NCBI GenBank assembly: GCA_003489085.1
Contig: DNJM01000210.1
Location: 1 to 13,890, forward strand
Source: Lachnospiraceae bacterium
Lineage (GTDB): Bacteria > Bacillota > Clostridia > Lachnospirales > Lachnospiraceae
Direction: 5' to 3'
Length of the DNA stretch: 13,890 nucleotides
The position numbers and the translations under genes were made by a program. Each line of letters opens with the position of its first letter. Positions within the stretch are counted from its first letter, which is position 1. Positions 6,108 through 13,406 of the stretch are shown here, piece after piece. The notes beneath the pieces were generated by a model that ran no database searches, was not told the DNA's origin, and was given only the letters and a program-made list of their open reading frames with translations.

Positions 6108-7157
6108 ATGGATAAATACAATATTGCAATTTTCTTCGGAGGCTGTTCCTCTGAATACAGCGTCTCTCTGGAATCTGCGTATGCTGTTATCTGCAATATC
6201 AACCGGGCGCTCTATCGCCCGGTTCTGATTGGAATTACACAGGAGGGAAACTGGCTGCATTTCTCCGGTGATGCAGAGAAGATCAAAAAAGATATCTGGA
6301 AAGAGGATGAAAGCTGTGTACCTGCTCTGTTGTCTCCGGATAAAGGAGCTCATACGCTGTTTCTGCAGAAGCCAAACGGCATGGAAAGCATTTCCATTGA
6401 TGCCGTACTGGCGATCCTGCATGGTAAGAATGGGGAAGACGGCACCATACAGGGTATGATTGAACTGGCAGGAATTCCACTGGCAGGCTGCGGGACACTA
6501 TCCTCGGCACTCTGCATGGATAAAGACCGGGCCCACAAACTGGTCGGCCTGGCAGGCGTCCGTGTACCAAAATCTATGGTACTGGAAGCAAACATGCCAG
6601 CCGGGCAGGCTGCGGATTTCGGTGAAGCGGTTGGCTATCCGCTCTTTGTAAAACCAGTCAAGGCCGGCTCTTCCTATGGCATTACAAAGGTATCGCAGCC
6701 AGAGACTCTGATGGATGCAATCTCCCTGGCTTTCCAATACGACAATCAGGTGATTCTGGAAGAGAATATCGATGGCTTCGAAGTCGGCTGCGCCATACTG
6801 GGGGTACACACGCTGACAGTGGGAGAAGTGGACGAAATCGAGCTTTCTGACGGATTCTTTGACTTCACGGAGAAATACACATTAAAAACGTCCGCCATCC
6901 ATGTACCGGCACGGATTCCTGCTGAAAAAGCAGAAGAAATAAAACGAACCGCAAAGGTGATCTACCGGGCACTTGACTGTTCCGGTTTTGCACGGGTAGA
7001 TATGTTCCTGACGCCGGATGGAGAGATTGTTTTCAACGAAGTGAATACCATCCCCGGATTTACCGAACACAGCCGCTATCCCGGCATGATGAAAGCCGCC
7101 GGAATCTCTTTCTCTGAAATGCTGGAGCGAATCCTCAGACAGGCGGTGAGATCGTGA
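6108..7157 (+). CDS. vanG: D-alanine:D-serine ligase, VanG type
   Basis: Known role: ATP-dependent joining of D-Ala and D-Ser to make the altered precursor end. Seen: 349 residues, the length I recall for enterococcal VanG. The ATP-grasp D-Ala:D-X ligase motifs are present: FFGGCSSEYSVSLESA near the start (binding of the first D-Ala), HGKNGEDGTIQG (105-116), CMDKDRAHK (136-144), PLFVKPVKAGSSYG (178-191) and the metal-binding end RVDMF...IVFNEVNTIPGF (Asp298, Glu311, Asn313). The omega-loop region reads FFDFTEKYTLK (250-260), which matches VanG-type D-Ser ligases rather than the EKGSENA-like loop of VanA/VanB D-lactate ligases or typical housekeeping Ddl. The start is ATG at 6108 on homologue length and AGGATGG eight bases upstream; ATGs at 6042 and 6096 are in frame, but the first lies inside the hairpin loop. 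The stop overlaps the vanXY GTG by four bases. Confidence 0.9.
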   Translation: MDKYNIAIFFGGCSSEYSVSLESAYAVICNINRALYRPVLIGITQEGNWLHFSGDAEKIKKDIWKEDESCVPALLSPDKGAHTLFLQKPNGMESISIDAVLAILHGKNGEDGTIQGMIELAGIPLAGCGTLSSALCMDKDRAHKLVGLAGVRVPKSMVLEANMPAGQAADFGEAVGYPLFVKPVKAGSSYGITKVSQPETLMDAISLAFQYDNQVILEENIDGFEVGCAILGVHTLTVGEVDEIELSDGFFDFTEKYTLKTSAIHVPARIPAEKAEEIKRTAKVIYRALDCSGFARVDMFLTPDGEIVFNEVNTIPGFTEHSRYPGMMKAAGISFSEMLERILRQAVRS

Positions 7158-7981
7158 AAACCATTCTTTTGCAAAAGCGGCATATCCACACCGGCAGCCT
7201 GATTCTGGTCAACCGGGACTATGGATATCATACGGAAGAAAACACTTCCCTGATCCCGGTGCAGGAGCACACGCCGGATATTCTGATCCAACGAAGAGCC
7301 GGCATTCTCCTATCCAGCCTGATGGAACAGATCAACGGCTGGCAGCATATCGTTCCGGTCAGCGGCTGGAGATCACTTGCGAAGCAGCAGACGATCTGGG
7401 ACGATTCCCTGTCAGAAAACGGACTTCCATTTACCAGCACCTATGTCGCCGTGCCGGGGCACAGCGAGCATCAGACCGGACTGGCTATTGACCTCGGACT
7501 GCGGCAGAAAGAGATTGATTTTATCCGACCGGCATTTCCTTACGACGGCATTTGCGGCCTTTTTCGGAAACGGGCAGCCGACTACGGCTTCATAGAACGC
7601 TATCCGGCCGGGAAGGAGACGATCACCGGAATCGGACATGAACCCTGGCATTTCCGCTATGTCGGTATACCGCATGCAGCTATTATAACCGAACATCAAC
7701 TGACTCTGGAGGAATATCTTTTCTTTATCCGACAGTTCCGCCACGGCAGAGCATCCTATCATTTCCGTCGTAACAGTCAGGAAATATCTGTCTCCTGGCT
7801 GGAAGCAGACGGAAACGGCTGTGGGGAAGCCTGCCTTGATACGGAATTGCCATATTCCATATCCGGAAACAACTTCGATGGTTTTATCATTACAGAATGG
7901 AGGCAATGCGATGCATACCAGAAAGAACTCCGGCGGGCTTCTTCCGAAAACAGATCTGTCCCGCAGCCGGGCATGGCTTGA
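7154..7981 (+). CDS. vanXY: D,D-peptidase of VanXY type
   Basis: Known role: zinc D,D-dipeptidase/D,D-carboxypeptidase (peptidase M15B) that destroys D-Ala-D-Ala and trims terminal D-Ala from pentapeptide precursors in the cytoplasm, so that only D-Ala-D-Ser ends remain. Seen: 275 residues from GTG at 7154, with AGGCGGTGAG upstream. There is no signal peptide or membrane helix. SEHQTGLAID (104-113) gives zinc ligands His106 and Asp113; GHEPWHFRYVG (161-171) gives the catalytic Glu163 and third zinc ligand His166. SGWRSLAKQQ (70-79) is the usual substrate-binding arginine region. The domain appears to finish near residue 250; the last 25 or so residues lie in DNA that also encodes the start of vanT. 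The start overlaps vanG by four bases (GTGA), so the two are translationally coupled. VanX and VanY are also M15 peptidases, but the neighbourhood and the single-domain cytoplasmic form favour VanXY. Confidence 0.88.
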   Translation: MKTILLQKRHIHTGSLILVNRDYGYHTEENTSLIPVQEHTPDILIQRRAGILLSSLMEQINGWQHIVPVSGWRSLAKQQTIWDDSLSENGLPFTSTYVAVPGHSEHQTGLAIDLGLRQKEIDFIRPAFPYDGICGLFRKRAADYGFIERYPAGKETITGIGHEPWHFRYVGIPHAAIITEHQLTLEEYLFFIRQFRHGRASYHFRRNSQEISVSWLEADGNGCGEACLDTELPYSISGNNFDGFIITEWRQCDAYQKELRRASSENRSVPQPGMA

Positions 7982-9077
7982 ACTGGACCGGTCCGCATTG
8001 CGCAAGAATGTAAACGCACTCCGCCAGCGGCTTCCGGAGCACTGCCATCTGATGCCGGCTGTCAAGGCGGATGCCTACGGGCACGGCGCCATTCTGGTTG
8101 CCAAAGAACTGAACCGCATGGGCGTGGATGCTTTCTGCGTCGCCTGCGCCGCAGAAGGTATTTCTCTTCGGAAACATGGCATCACCGGAGAAATTCTGGT
8201 GCTGGGCTATACCTGCCCTGATGCTTTCCCGCTGCTGGAGCAGTTCCGTCTGACCCAGACCATAGTTGACTATCACTATGCCGTCCGGCTGAATCAATAC
8301 GGCAGAACCATACATGTACATATCGGCATCGATACCGGCATGCACCGCCTGGGGGAACGCTGTGAGAATATCGAACAGATCTGTCATATTTTCGAAATGA
8401 AGCATCTGAAAATAGATGGCCTGTTTACACATCTCTGTGTATCCGATACCCTGAAGCCTCAGGAGCAGTCGTATACCCGGCAGCAGGCAGATGCTTTTTA
8501 TCACGTGATTGCTGAACTGAAAAAACGCGGCTATTCCTGCCCCAGAATCCATCTGCAGTCCAGCTATGGCGTTCTGAATTATCCGGAGCTGAGCGAAGAC
8601 TATGCGCGGATCGGCATCGCCCTCTATGGTGTTCTCAGTACCAGCGAGGATACAAACCGTTGGAAGGATATTCTCCATCCGGTTCTCTCCCTCAAGGCCC
8701 GGGTTGCTGCTGTAAAGGAGCTCCTGGCCGGTGAGGCAGCCGGTTATGGACTGCAATTTACGGCAGACAGGGATATGAAGATTGCCGCACTGACCATTGG
8801 CTATGCCGATGGCCTTCCCAGATCCCTTTCCTGTGGAAATGGTTCCGTACTGATCCATGGACACAGGGCACCGATCATCGGACGTATCTGCATGGATCAG
8901 TGCCTGGTAGACGTCAGCCAGATTCCCGACATAAAGGCAGGCGATATCGCCGCCCTGATCGGAAGATCCGGTCAGGAAGAAATTACAGCCTGCGATCTGG
9001 CAGAGCAGGCCGGAACCATTTCCAACGAGATCTTAAGTCGACTGGGTGCAAGACTGGAACGAGTGCCGGTACTCTAG
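7911..9077 (+). CDS. vanT: VanT-type serine/alanine racemase, catalytic domain only
   Basis: Known role: PLP-dependent racemase that makes D-Ser from L-Ser (and D-Ala from L-Ala). Seen: 388 residues from ATG at 7911 with GGAGG seven bases upstream. The alanine racemase fold is complete: PAVKADAYGHG with PLP lysine Lys52, HIGIDTGMHRLG (137-148), RIGIALYG (233-240), catalytic tyrosine Tyr279 (AGYG), GYADGLPRSL (297-306) and RICMDQCLVDV (325-335). At residue 372 the sequence reads TISNEILSRLG: an Asn stands where ordinary alanine racemases have Tyr, the change that established work on VanTG links to serine acceptance. Odd: known VanT proteins carry an N-terminal multi-pass membrane domain thought to import L-Ser; it is absent here, and the upstream DNA is vanXY. 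The first 71 bases lie within vanXY in another frame. A housekeeping Alr is less likely, given Asn372 and the operon. Confidence 0.85.
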   Translation: MHTRKNSGGLLPKTDLSRSRAWLELDRSALRKNVNALRQRLPEHCHLMPAVKADAYGHGAILVAKELNRMGVDAFCVACAAEGISLRKHGITGEILVLGYTCPDAFPLLEQFRLTQTIVDYHYAVRLNQYGRTIHVHIGIDTGMHRLGERCENIEQICHIFEMKHLKIDGLFTHLCVSDTLKPQEQSYTRQQADAFYHVIAELKKRGYSCPRIHLQSSYGVLNYPELSEDYARIGIALYGVLSTSEDTNRWKDILHPVLSLKARVAAVKELLAGEAAGYGLQFTADRDMKIAALTIGYADGLPRSLSCGNGSVLIHGHRAPIIGRICMDQCLVDVSQIPDIKAGDIAALIGRSGQEEITACDLAEQAGTISNEILSRLGARLERVPVL

Positions 9078-9106
9078 ACCCCTGCCTGCTGCAAACCAGA
9101 AGATTC

Positions 9107-9152
9107 AAAAAATGAGGCAGCTCCCGACAATTGGGATTCCGCCTCATTTTTT
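9107..9152. terminator. Bidirectional terminator between vanT and the DUF1934 gene
   Basis: AAAAAATGAGGC (9107-9118) and GCCTCATTTTTT (9141-9152) form a perfect 12-bp stem, extended inside by TCCC/GGGA (9122-9125 with 9133-9136, after a small internal loop). Runs of A and T on the two outer sides let it work on both strands. It ends the convergent van operon (plus) and murI operon (minus). Confidence 0.93.
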
Positions 9153-9162
9153 CATCCTTTGA

Positions 9163-9624
9163 CTATTGAAATGGGAATTCTTTGACCTCCTTGGACTGCA
9201 CGTCCATTTTCACTTCACAGTCAGCCAATGGCTCATGGTTGATATCCAGTCCATAGTTCACATGAACCCGAATATGGTTGTCTGTTACCTTCAGACCGAT
9301 ATCCCTGGTATGAATTCCTACCAGCATCTGGCCATATGGGGTATTATAATAGGTCATGCTGTCCTTTTCCTTCTGGAAAATCATATGTGCATTGACATTA
9401 CCGCTTTTTAAGATCTCGACTGAATTCTCATCTACAATTTTAATCTTATTTTTTGTAACACCCGGCATGCCTTCCGTAACTTCATCGTAAATAATGTAAT
9501 GTTTTCCGTTTTTGCAGAAATAGTTAGCAGGAGTAATGATTTCAATTGGTTCATTTTCTTCCGTCCCTTCCCTGAGCAGATCTATCTGCATCCCTGAAAT
9601 ACTTAACAATACGTCTCTTGTCAT
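9163..9624 (-). CDS. DUF1934 (YwiB-like) beta-barrel protein
   Basis: Function is not known. Seen: 153 residues, no signal peptide or membrane segment, rich in short beta strands. Recognisable family features are the opening VLLSISGMQ, the acidic segment EENEPIEIITPANYF, the strand NGKHYIIYDEVTEGMPGVTKN, the central MTYYNTPYGQMLVGIHTRDI and the closing NYGLDINHEPLADCEVKMDV. Members adopt a small calycin/lipocalin-like barrel, which could hold a ligand, but none is established to my knowledge. ATG at 9624 has an AGGAG site six bases upstream, next to the murI stop. The gap to murI is nine bases, so it is the second gene of the murI operon. It ends at the shared bidirectional terminator. Confidence 0.85.
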   Translation of the reverse strand: MTRDVLLSISGMQIDLLREGTEENEPIEIITPANYFCKNGKHYIIYDEVTEGMPGVTKNKIKIVDENSVEILKSGNVNAHMIFQKEKDSMTYYNTPYGQMLVGIHTRDIGLKVTDNHIRVHVNYGLDINHEPLADCEVKMDVQSKEVKEFPFQ

Positions 9625-9633
9625 CGCTGTCTC

Positions 9634-10461
9634 CTAATATTCCTCAATATTAATCTGTTTTGTAGTTTCGATATCATATGGAAGAATCGAATTGGCAAAC
9701 TGCTTGAACTTATCTGCCGCATCACTGACATAAAAGGTGTATGCCGCATGATCCTCCCGGGGAACATCATTTGCTATATGTCTGTCAAGAAGCAGTTCTT
9801 TTAAGTCCATAGCAGTCTCATAGGCTGGATTCACGATATGTACCTGCTCCCCCATATAAGTCCGGATTCCGGATCGCAGCAGCGGATAGTGGGTGCATCC
9901 CAAAATCATAGTATCGATATCTGACTCCTTCATGGATCTAAGATAGATATCGATCACCTCCTCCGTAATTCTATGCTTAGCAAATCCTTCTTCCACTAAT
10001 GGCACAAACAGCGGACAGGCCTTTCCGATCACAGAGACCTCCGGATCCATTTCCTGCATAATTTTCGTATACATTTCGCTCCGAATCGTTGCCTCCGTTC
10101 CGATCACACCGATCTTCTTATTGGCTGTTTCATGTACAGCTGCCCTGGCCCCCGGTACAATCACGCCAATCACCGGAATGTCCGATTCCTGACGAACCAC
10201 ATCCAGCGCCAGTGCGCTGGCTGTATTACAGGCGATTACAATAGCCTTGACTTCCTGTGTTCTGAGAAAGCGAATGATCTGTCTGGAATACCGGATAATA
10301 GTATCCCGGGACTTGCTTCCATACGGTACACGAGCCGTATCCCCAAAATATACAATGTTTTCATTTGGCAGCTGCCGCATGATCTCCCTCGCTACGGTCA
10401 GACCGCCGACCCCTGAATCAAAAACACCAACCGGCGCATTTTTATTACAATTTATACTCAC
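9634..10461 (-). CDS. murI: Glutamate racemase
   Basis: Known role: cofactor-independent conversion of L-Glu to D-Glu, used by MurD to build the peptidoglycan stem peptide. Seen: 275 residues, normal for MurI. PVGVFDSGVGGLTV (10-23) gives Asp15; IVYFGDTARVPYGSKS (36-51) is the substrate loop. The two catalytic cysteines are Cys78 (ACNTASA) and Cys189 (LGCTHYPLL), with His191 beside the second. Start is GTG at 10461, with AAAGGAG nine bases upstream and a good sigma-A promoter at 10494-10522. First gene of a two-gene operon with the DUF1934 gene. It stands tail to tail with the van operon, so D-Glu and D-Ser racemases sit next to each other on opposite strands, each under its own control. Confidence 0.96.
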   Translation of the reverse strand: MSINCNKNAPVGVFDSGVGGLTVAREIMRQLPNENIVYFGDTARVPYGSKSRDTIIRYSRQIIRFLRTQEVKAIVIACNTASALALDVVRQESDIPVIGVIVPGARAAVHETANKKIGVIGTEATIRSEMYTKIMQEMDPEVSVIGKACPLFVPLVEEGFAKHRITEEVIDIYLRSMKESDIDTMILGCTHYPLLRSGIRTYMGEQVHIVNPAYETAMDLKELLLDRHIANDVPREDHAAYTFYVSDAADKFKQFANSILPYDIETTKQINIEEY

Positions 10462-10493
10462 GTAACTGGTCTCCTTTAAGTTCTGTACCTTTT

Positions 10494-10522
10494 ATTGTAC
10501 CCGTTTCCCCAGACTTTTTCAA
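10494..10522 (-). promoter_or_regulatory. Sigma-A promoter of the murI operon
   Basis: On the minus strand TTGAAA (10522-10517) and TACAAT (10499-10494) are 17 bases apart, each matching consensus at 5 of 6 positions. The leader to the GTG at 10461 is about 26 bases. The promoter begins 11 bases past the end of the broken transporter gene, with no terminator seen between them. Confidence 0.78.
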
Positions 10523-10532
10523 CAGCGAAAAC

Positions 10533-11761
10533 TTAGCTGCGCAGTTCCTGTATTTCTTTCCGATGATAGGACAGATAACTGAACACACTGCCCAGAATAC
10601 CGGTGCACAGAAACATTACTGCCATCCCGCTTCCCGCTCCACTTCCAACTATCCTATGCAATATCCGTGCAGCCCCATGTTCCGATGCCATAAATGGTTC
10701 AAATACATAATCGGCCAACCATCCGCCCAGCAAAATACCGATCGGAATCGTACTGAACTGGATTACATTGCGAACCGCAAAAACGCGTCCCTGCATTTCA
10801 TCCGGAATCCTTCTGTATAATATCGCCCTCTGTCCGGCTGTTATGAAGGGGATCGGCAGGCTGGCCGCCACTCCGGCGATGGACCACATAACTGTATTTT
10901 TCCCTACGCCCATTACCAGATCTCCGCATAAAAAGGATACTGCTGCGGCTATATAGATCATTTTTATATTATCCTTTGCCAGCCATCCCATAGATACCAG
11001 CAGACCGCCAACGATTCCGCCCAGACCGATCATGGCATTTACCATGCCGAGTGCTGCACTGTCATTCCCACTTCTGGAAAGGATCATAGGGGAAAGAATA
11101 TTTTCATATGTCAGCCGTGAGAAGAAATTGAGCAGGGCCATCGTCAGTACGATCAGCCAGATCCCTTTGTTCTGATGTAAAAAGCGGAAGCCTTCTCCGG
11201 TACATGGATCAAAAACGCCAATACCAGAAATGCCAGGCAAAAGCTCCCCAGATCAATCCACAGAATCCATTTCAGTCCTCCACAGGACAGGACAAATGCT
11301 GCCAGAACCGGTGATAAAACCATAATCAGATTGTCCGAAAAGGAACTCATTCCGCTCGCATTTGCAATCTTATCCTTCGGAACAATTCTTCCAATTGCCA
11401 CCGATGATGCAGGACCCTGAAAGGCATTCATTCATCCAATGATGCCATTTGCCAGATAAATATGCCATAACTGAAGCCGGTCCGCTGCACTCACCGCCAG
11501 AATAACTACTGTACAAACCGCTGCGGCACTGTCTGCTGTCAGCATAATGATCTTCTTATTATGACGATCCACAAAGGTACCCGCAAACAGACTGACCAGA
11601 ATATACGGCACATAATTGCAGAAGGACAGCAGCGAAACGGTCAGAGCCGCATGGCTCTTCGTATACGCCCACAAAATCAGTGCAAACCCTGTCATCGCAC
11701 TTCCTAACTGTGATACGGACTGACTCAGCCAAAAAATAATATATGTTTTAAATGTTCTCAT
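10533..11761 (-). pseudogene. Broken MFS drug-type exporter (in-frame stop plus frameshift)
   Basis: Read across its lesions this would be an MFS exporter of about 410 residues, the normal family length. Fragment 1 (11761-11435) opens MRTFKTYIIFWLSQSVSQLG and holds the early helices and the loop AGTFVDRHNKK (the MFS motif between helices 2 and 3). It stops at TGA (11434-11432), yet the same frame continues at once with MNAFQGPASSVAIGRIVP, a conserved segment. A TGG to TGA change would explain it. Fragment 2 runs to about 11195-11200, where the reading must shift by one base (loss of one base near CCGGAGAAGG) to reach EGFRFLHQNKGIWLIVLTMA. Fragment 3 then runs to the stop at 10533 and holds the last six or so helices. 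The rest of the protein shows no decay, so the lesions are recent or sequencing errors. The gene begins nine bases after the asparagine-synthetase-like gene, as the second gene of that operon, with only a weak TAAGAG ribosome site. Confidence 0.82.
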
Positions 11762-11770
11762 CTCTTACAA

Positions 11771-13309
11771 TTATCGTTTCACAAAATACTCCTCATACCA
11801 TACCAGGAAGGTATAAACCGTCCAGATCTTTCTCCAGTTATCAGAATTTCCACCCACGTACTCATCAAAAATCGCATTGATTTCATCCACATGGAAAAAT
11901 TTCTCTGCAATATCACTGTGGAATTTTTCCCGTACGTCCTGATTATAGCGATCGTCCGCCATCCAGATACGGATCGGCACGATGAATCCCAGCTTCTTAC
12001 GGAATGCGATCTCTTCCGGCAGTACCTTTGCCGCTGCCGTACGGAATGCCACCTTGTTCTGTTCCTCATTGACTTTATATTTTGCCGGCATCCGTGATGC
12101 AATATCAAAGATTCTCCGGTCTGTAAGCGGCATACGGATTTCCAGCCCTGCTGCCGTACTCATTTTATCTACATTCAGATAAATATCGCCTTCCAGCCAG
12201 ATCTGAATATCCACATCTGACATTTTCGTAAGCGGATCCAGACCTTCTGTTTCCTCATAAATTTTTCTTACCAGTTCGATCGGAAGAACATCCGGATCAT
12301 ATCGTTTCAGAATCCTCTTCTTCTCATCTTCCTTCATAATGTTGGTATTGCCGACATAGAAATTTTTCAGCTGCTCCCCATACCGTTCCGCATTCCGGTA
12401 CATGTTGTATCCGCCGAAGAATTCATCCGCACCTTCTCCGGAATAGCACAGCTTCGTATGCTCTGCCGTTGCCTTGCATGCAATGGCAAAGGCAATGGCT
12501 GATGCATCCCCCAGCGGCTGCTCCATATTGTACATGACGTAAGGTACGATTTCAAAATATTCCTCCGGTGTAATCAGACATCTGGAATTCTGGCGTCCCA
12601 GGATTTCCGCTGTCTGTGCCGCAAGTCCGGACTCATCGAACCTAGCTTCTTCATAGCCGCAGGAATCCGTCATCTGCACATCGGACATAGCCAGCACATA
12701 AGAAGAATCCACTCCGCCGGACAGGAAAGACTCCGCGGTCTCATCCGACGCCTTCACCTCCGGCATAATCTTCTGGATTGTCGTATGGATCTCATCCGCC
12801 CAGTCTTCCAGAGATTTACTGTTATCCGGATGGAATTCCGGCGTCCAGTAGCGCTCAATCCGAAGAACTCCTTCCTTCCAGATTAAATAATGGCCCGGAA
12901 GCAGTTTTTTCACACCGCGGAAAAATGTATTTTCACCTGCCACATAGGTCAGACTCAGATACAGCTGCAGCATTTCCTCGTTCAGCTCTTTTACAAAACC
13001 CGGCTGTTTCATAATTCTACGGATCGTCGTTCCATAAAGCAGTCGGCCATCTGCTGTCTCATAATAATAAAACGGTTTGGTGCCAAAATGATCCCGCAGG
13101 CAGAACAGCTTCTGTTCCTCCGCATCCCACAGGGCAAATGCAAACATCCCATGCATATGGCTGGCCATATCATATCCCCAGGTTTCATAAGCCTTAATCA
13201 GGATCTTTTCTTCACGCTCTTCCCGAGACAAAGAAGGATCAATCCCCAATGTCCCACAAAGTGCTTCCCAATTCCGTATATGTCCTCTGTATTCTACAAT
13301 CTTTATCAT
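11771..13309 (-). CDS. Asparagine-synthetase-like protein lacking the catalytic part of the glutaminase domain
   Basis: Seen: 512 residues from ATG at 13309, with AAAGGA seven bases upstream. The C-terminal synthetase domain is complete: ATP pyrophosphatase loop SGGVDSS (197-203), CYSGEGADEFFGGY (288-301), and GLEIRMPLTDRRIFD (388-402). The N-terminal class II glutaminase domain is cut short. It begins at the strand equivalent to VYNGEIYN (here VEYRGHIRN) and keeps YETWGYDMASHMHGMFAFALWD (41-62) and RDHFGTKPFYYY (72-83). It lacks the first 70 or so residues, including the Cys that must follow Met1. No MCG-type start lies upstream. Inference: it adenylates Asp or another acid, but must take ammonia directly or use another nucleophile, as amide- or lactam-forming relatives do. 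The gene is otherwise intact, so this looks like a stable family form and not decay. It is cotranscribed with a broken MFS exporter. The true product is unknown. Confidence 0.85.
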   Translation of the reverse strand: MIKIVEYRGHIRNWEALCGTLGIDPSLSREEREEKILIKAYETWGYDMASHMHGMFAFALWDAEEQKLFCLRDHFGTKPFYYYETADGRLLYGTTIRRIMKQPGFVKELNEEMLQLYLSLTYVAGENTFFRGVKKLLPGHYLIWKEGVLRIERYWTPEFHPDNSKSLEDWADEIHTTIQKIMPEVKASDETAESFLSGGVDSSYVLAMSDVQMTDSCGYEEARFDESGLAAQTAEILGRQNSRCLITPEEYFEIVPYVMYNMEQPLGDASAIAFAIACKATAEHTKLCYSGEGADEFFGGYNMYRNAERYGEQLKNFYVGNTNIMKEDEKKRILKRYDPDVLPIELVRKIYEETEGLDPLTKMSDVDIQIWLEGDIYLNVDKMSTAAGLEIRMPLTDRRIFDIASRMPAKYKVNEEQNKVAFRTAAAKVLPEEIAFRKKLGFIVPIRIWMADDRYNQDVREKFHSDIAEKFFHVDEINAIFDEYVGGNSDNWRKIWTVYTFLVWYEEYFVKR

Positions 13310-13327
13310 TCGTATGTCCTTTCTTAA

Positions 13328-13356
13328 ATTATACTGTATACAAACCCGTTTTTCAT
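13328..13356 (-). promoter_or_regulatory. Downstream sigma-A promoter of the asparagine-synthetase-like gene
   Basis: On the minus strand ATGAAA (13356-13351) and TATAAT (13333-13328) are 17 bases apart, matching at 4 and 6 of 6. The expected start near 13321 leaves only about 12 bases of leader and trims the ribosome site, so its use is uncertain. Confidence 0.4.
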
Positions 13357-13366
13357 TTTCTTTTTC

Positions 13367-13395
13367 ATTATAAACCAAAGTTTCATGGATCACAA
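13367..13395 (-). promoter_or_regulatory. Upstream sigma-A promoter of the asparagine-synthetase-like gene
   Basis: On the minus strand TTGTGA (13395-13390) and TATAAT (13372-13367) are 17 bases apart; they match at 4 and 6 of 6 positions. The start near 13360 gives a leader of about 50 bases to the ATG at 13309, making this the likelier main promoter of the tandem pair. Confidence 0.6.
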
Positions 13396-13406
13396 CCTCA
13401 TTGTCT

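Noticed and set aside
5155..6129. 324-codon open frame on the minus strand opposite vanS
   Set aside because: vanS is supported by all kinase motifs. The opposite frame has no recognisable domain and spans the vanS-vanG hairpin; such long shadows come from codon bias.
7821..7910. vanT start at ATG 7821, 30 codons upstream
   Set aside because: No ribosome site is seen there, the residues do not resemble the racemase N-terminus, and it would extend the overlap with vanXY to 161 bases.
7890..8864. 324-codon open frame on the minus strand opposite vanT
   Set aside because: The racemase motifs fix the coding strand; the opposite frame shows no domain and no ribosome site.
11432..11434. TGA in the MFS gene as a recoded (selenocysteine or readthrough) codon
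   Set aside because: MFS exporters have no selenocysteine members that I know of, and a second lesion 230 bases on makes simple gene decay or base error the better reading.
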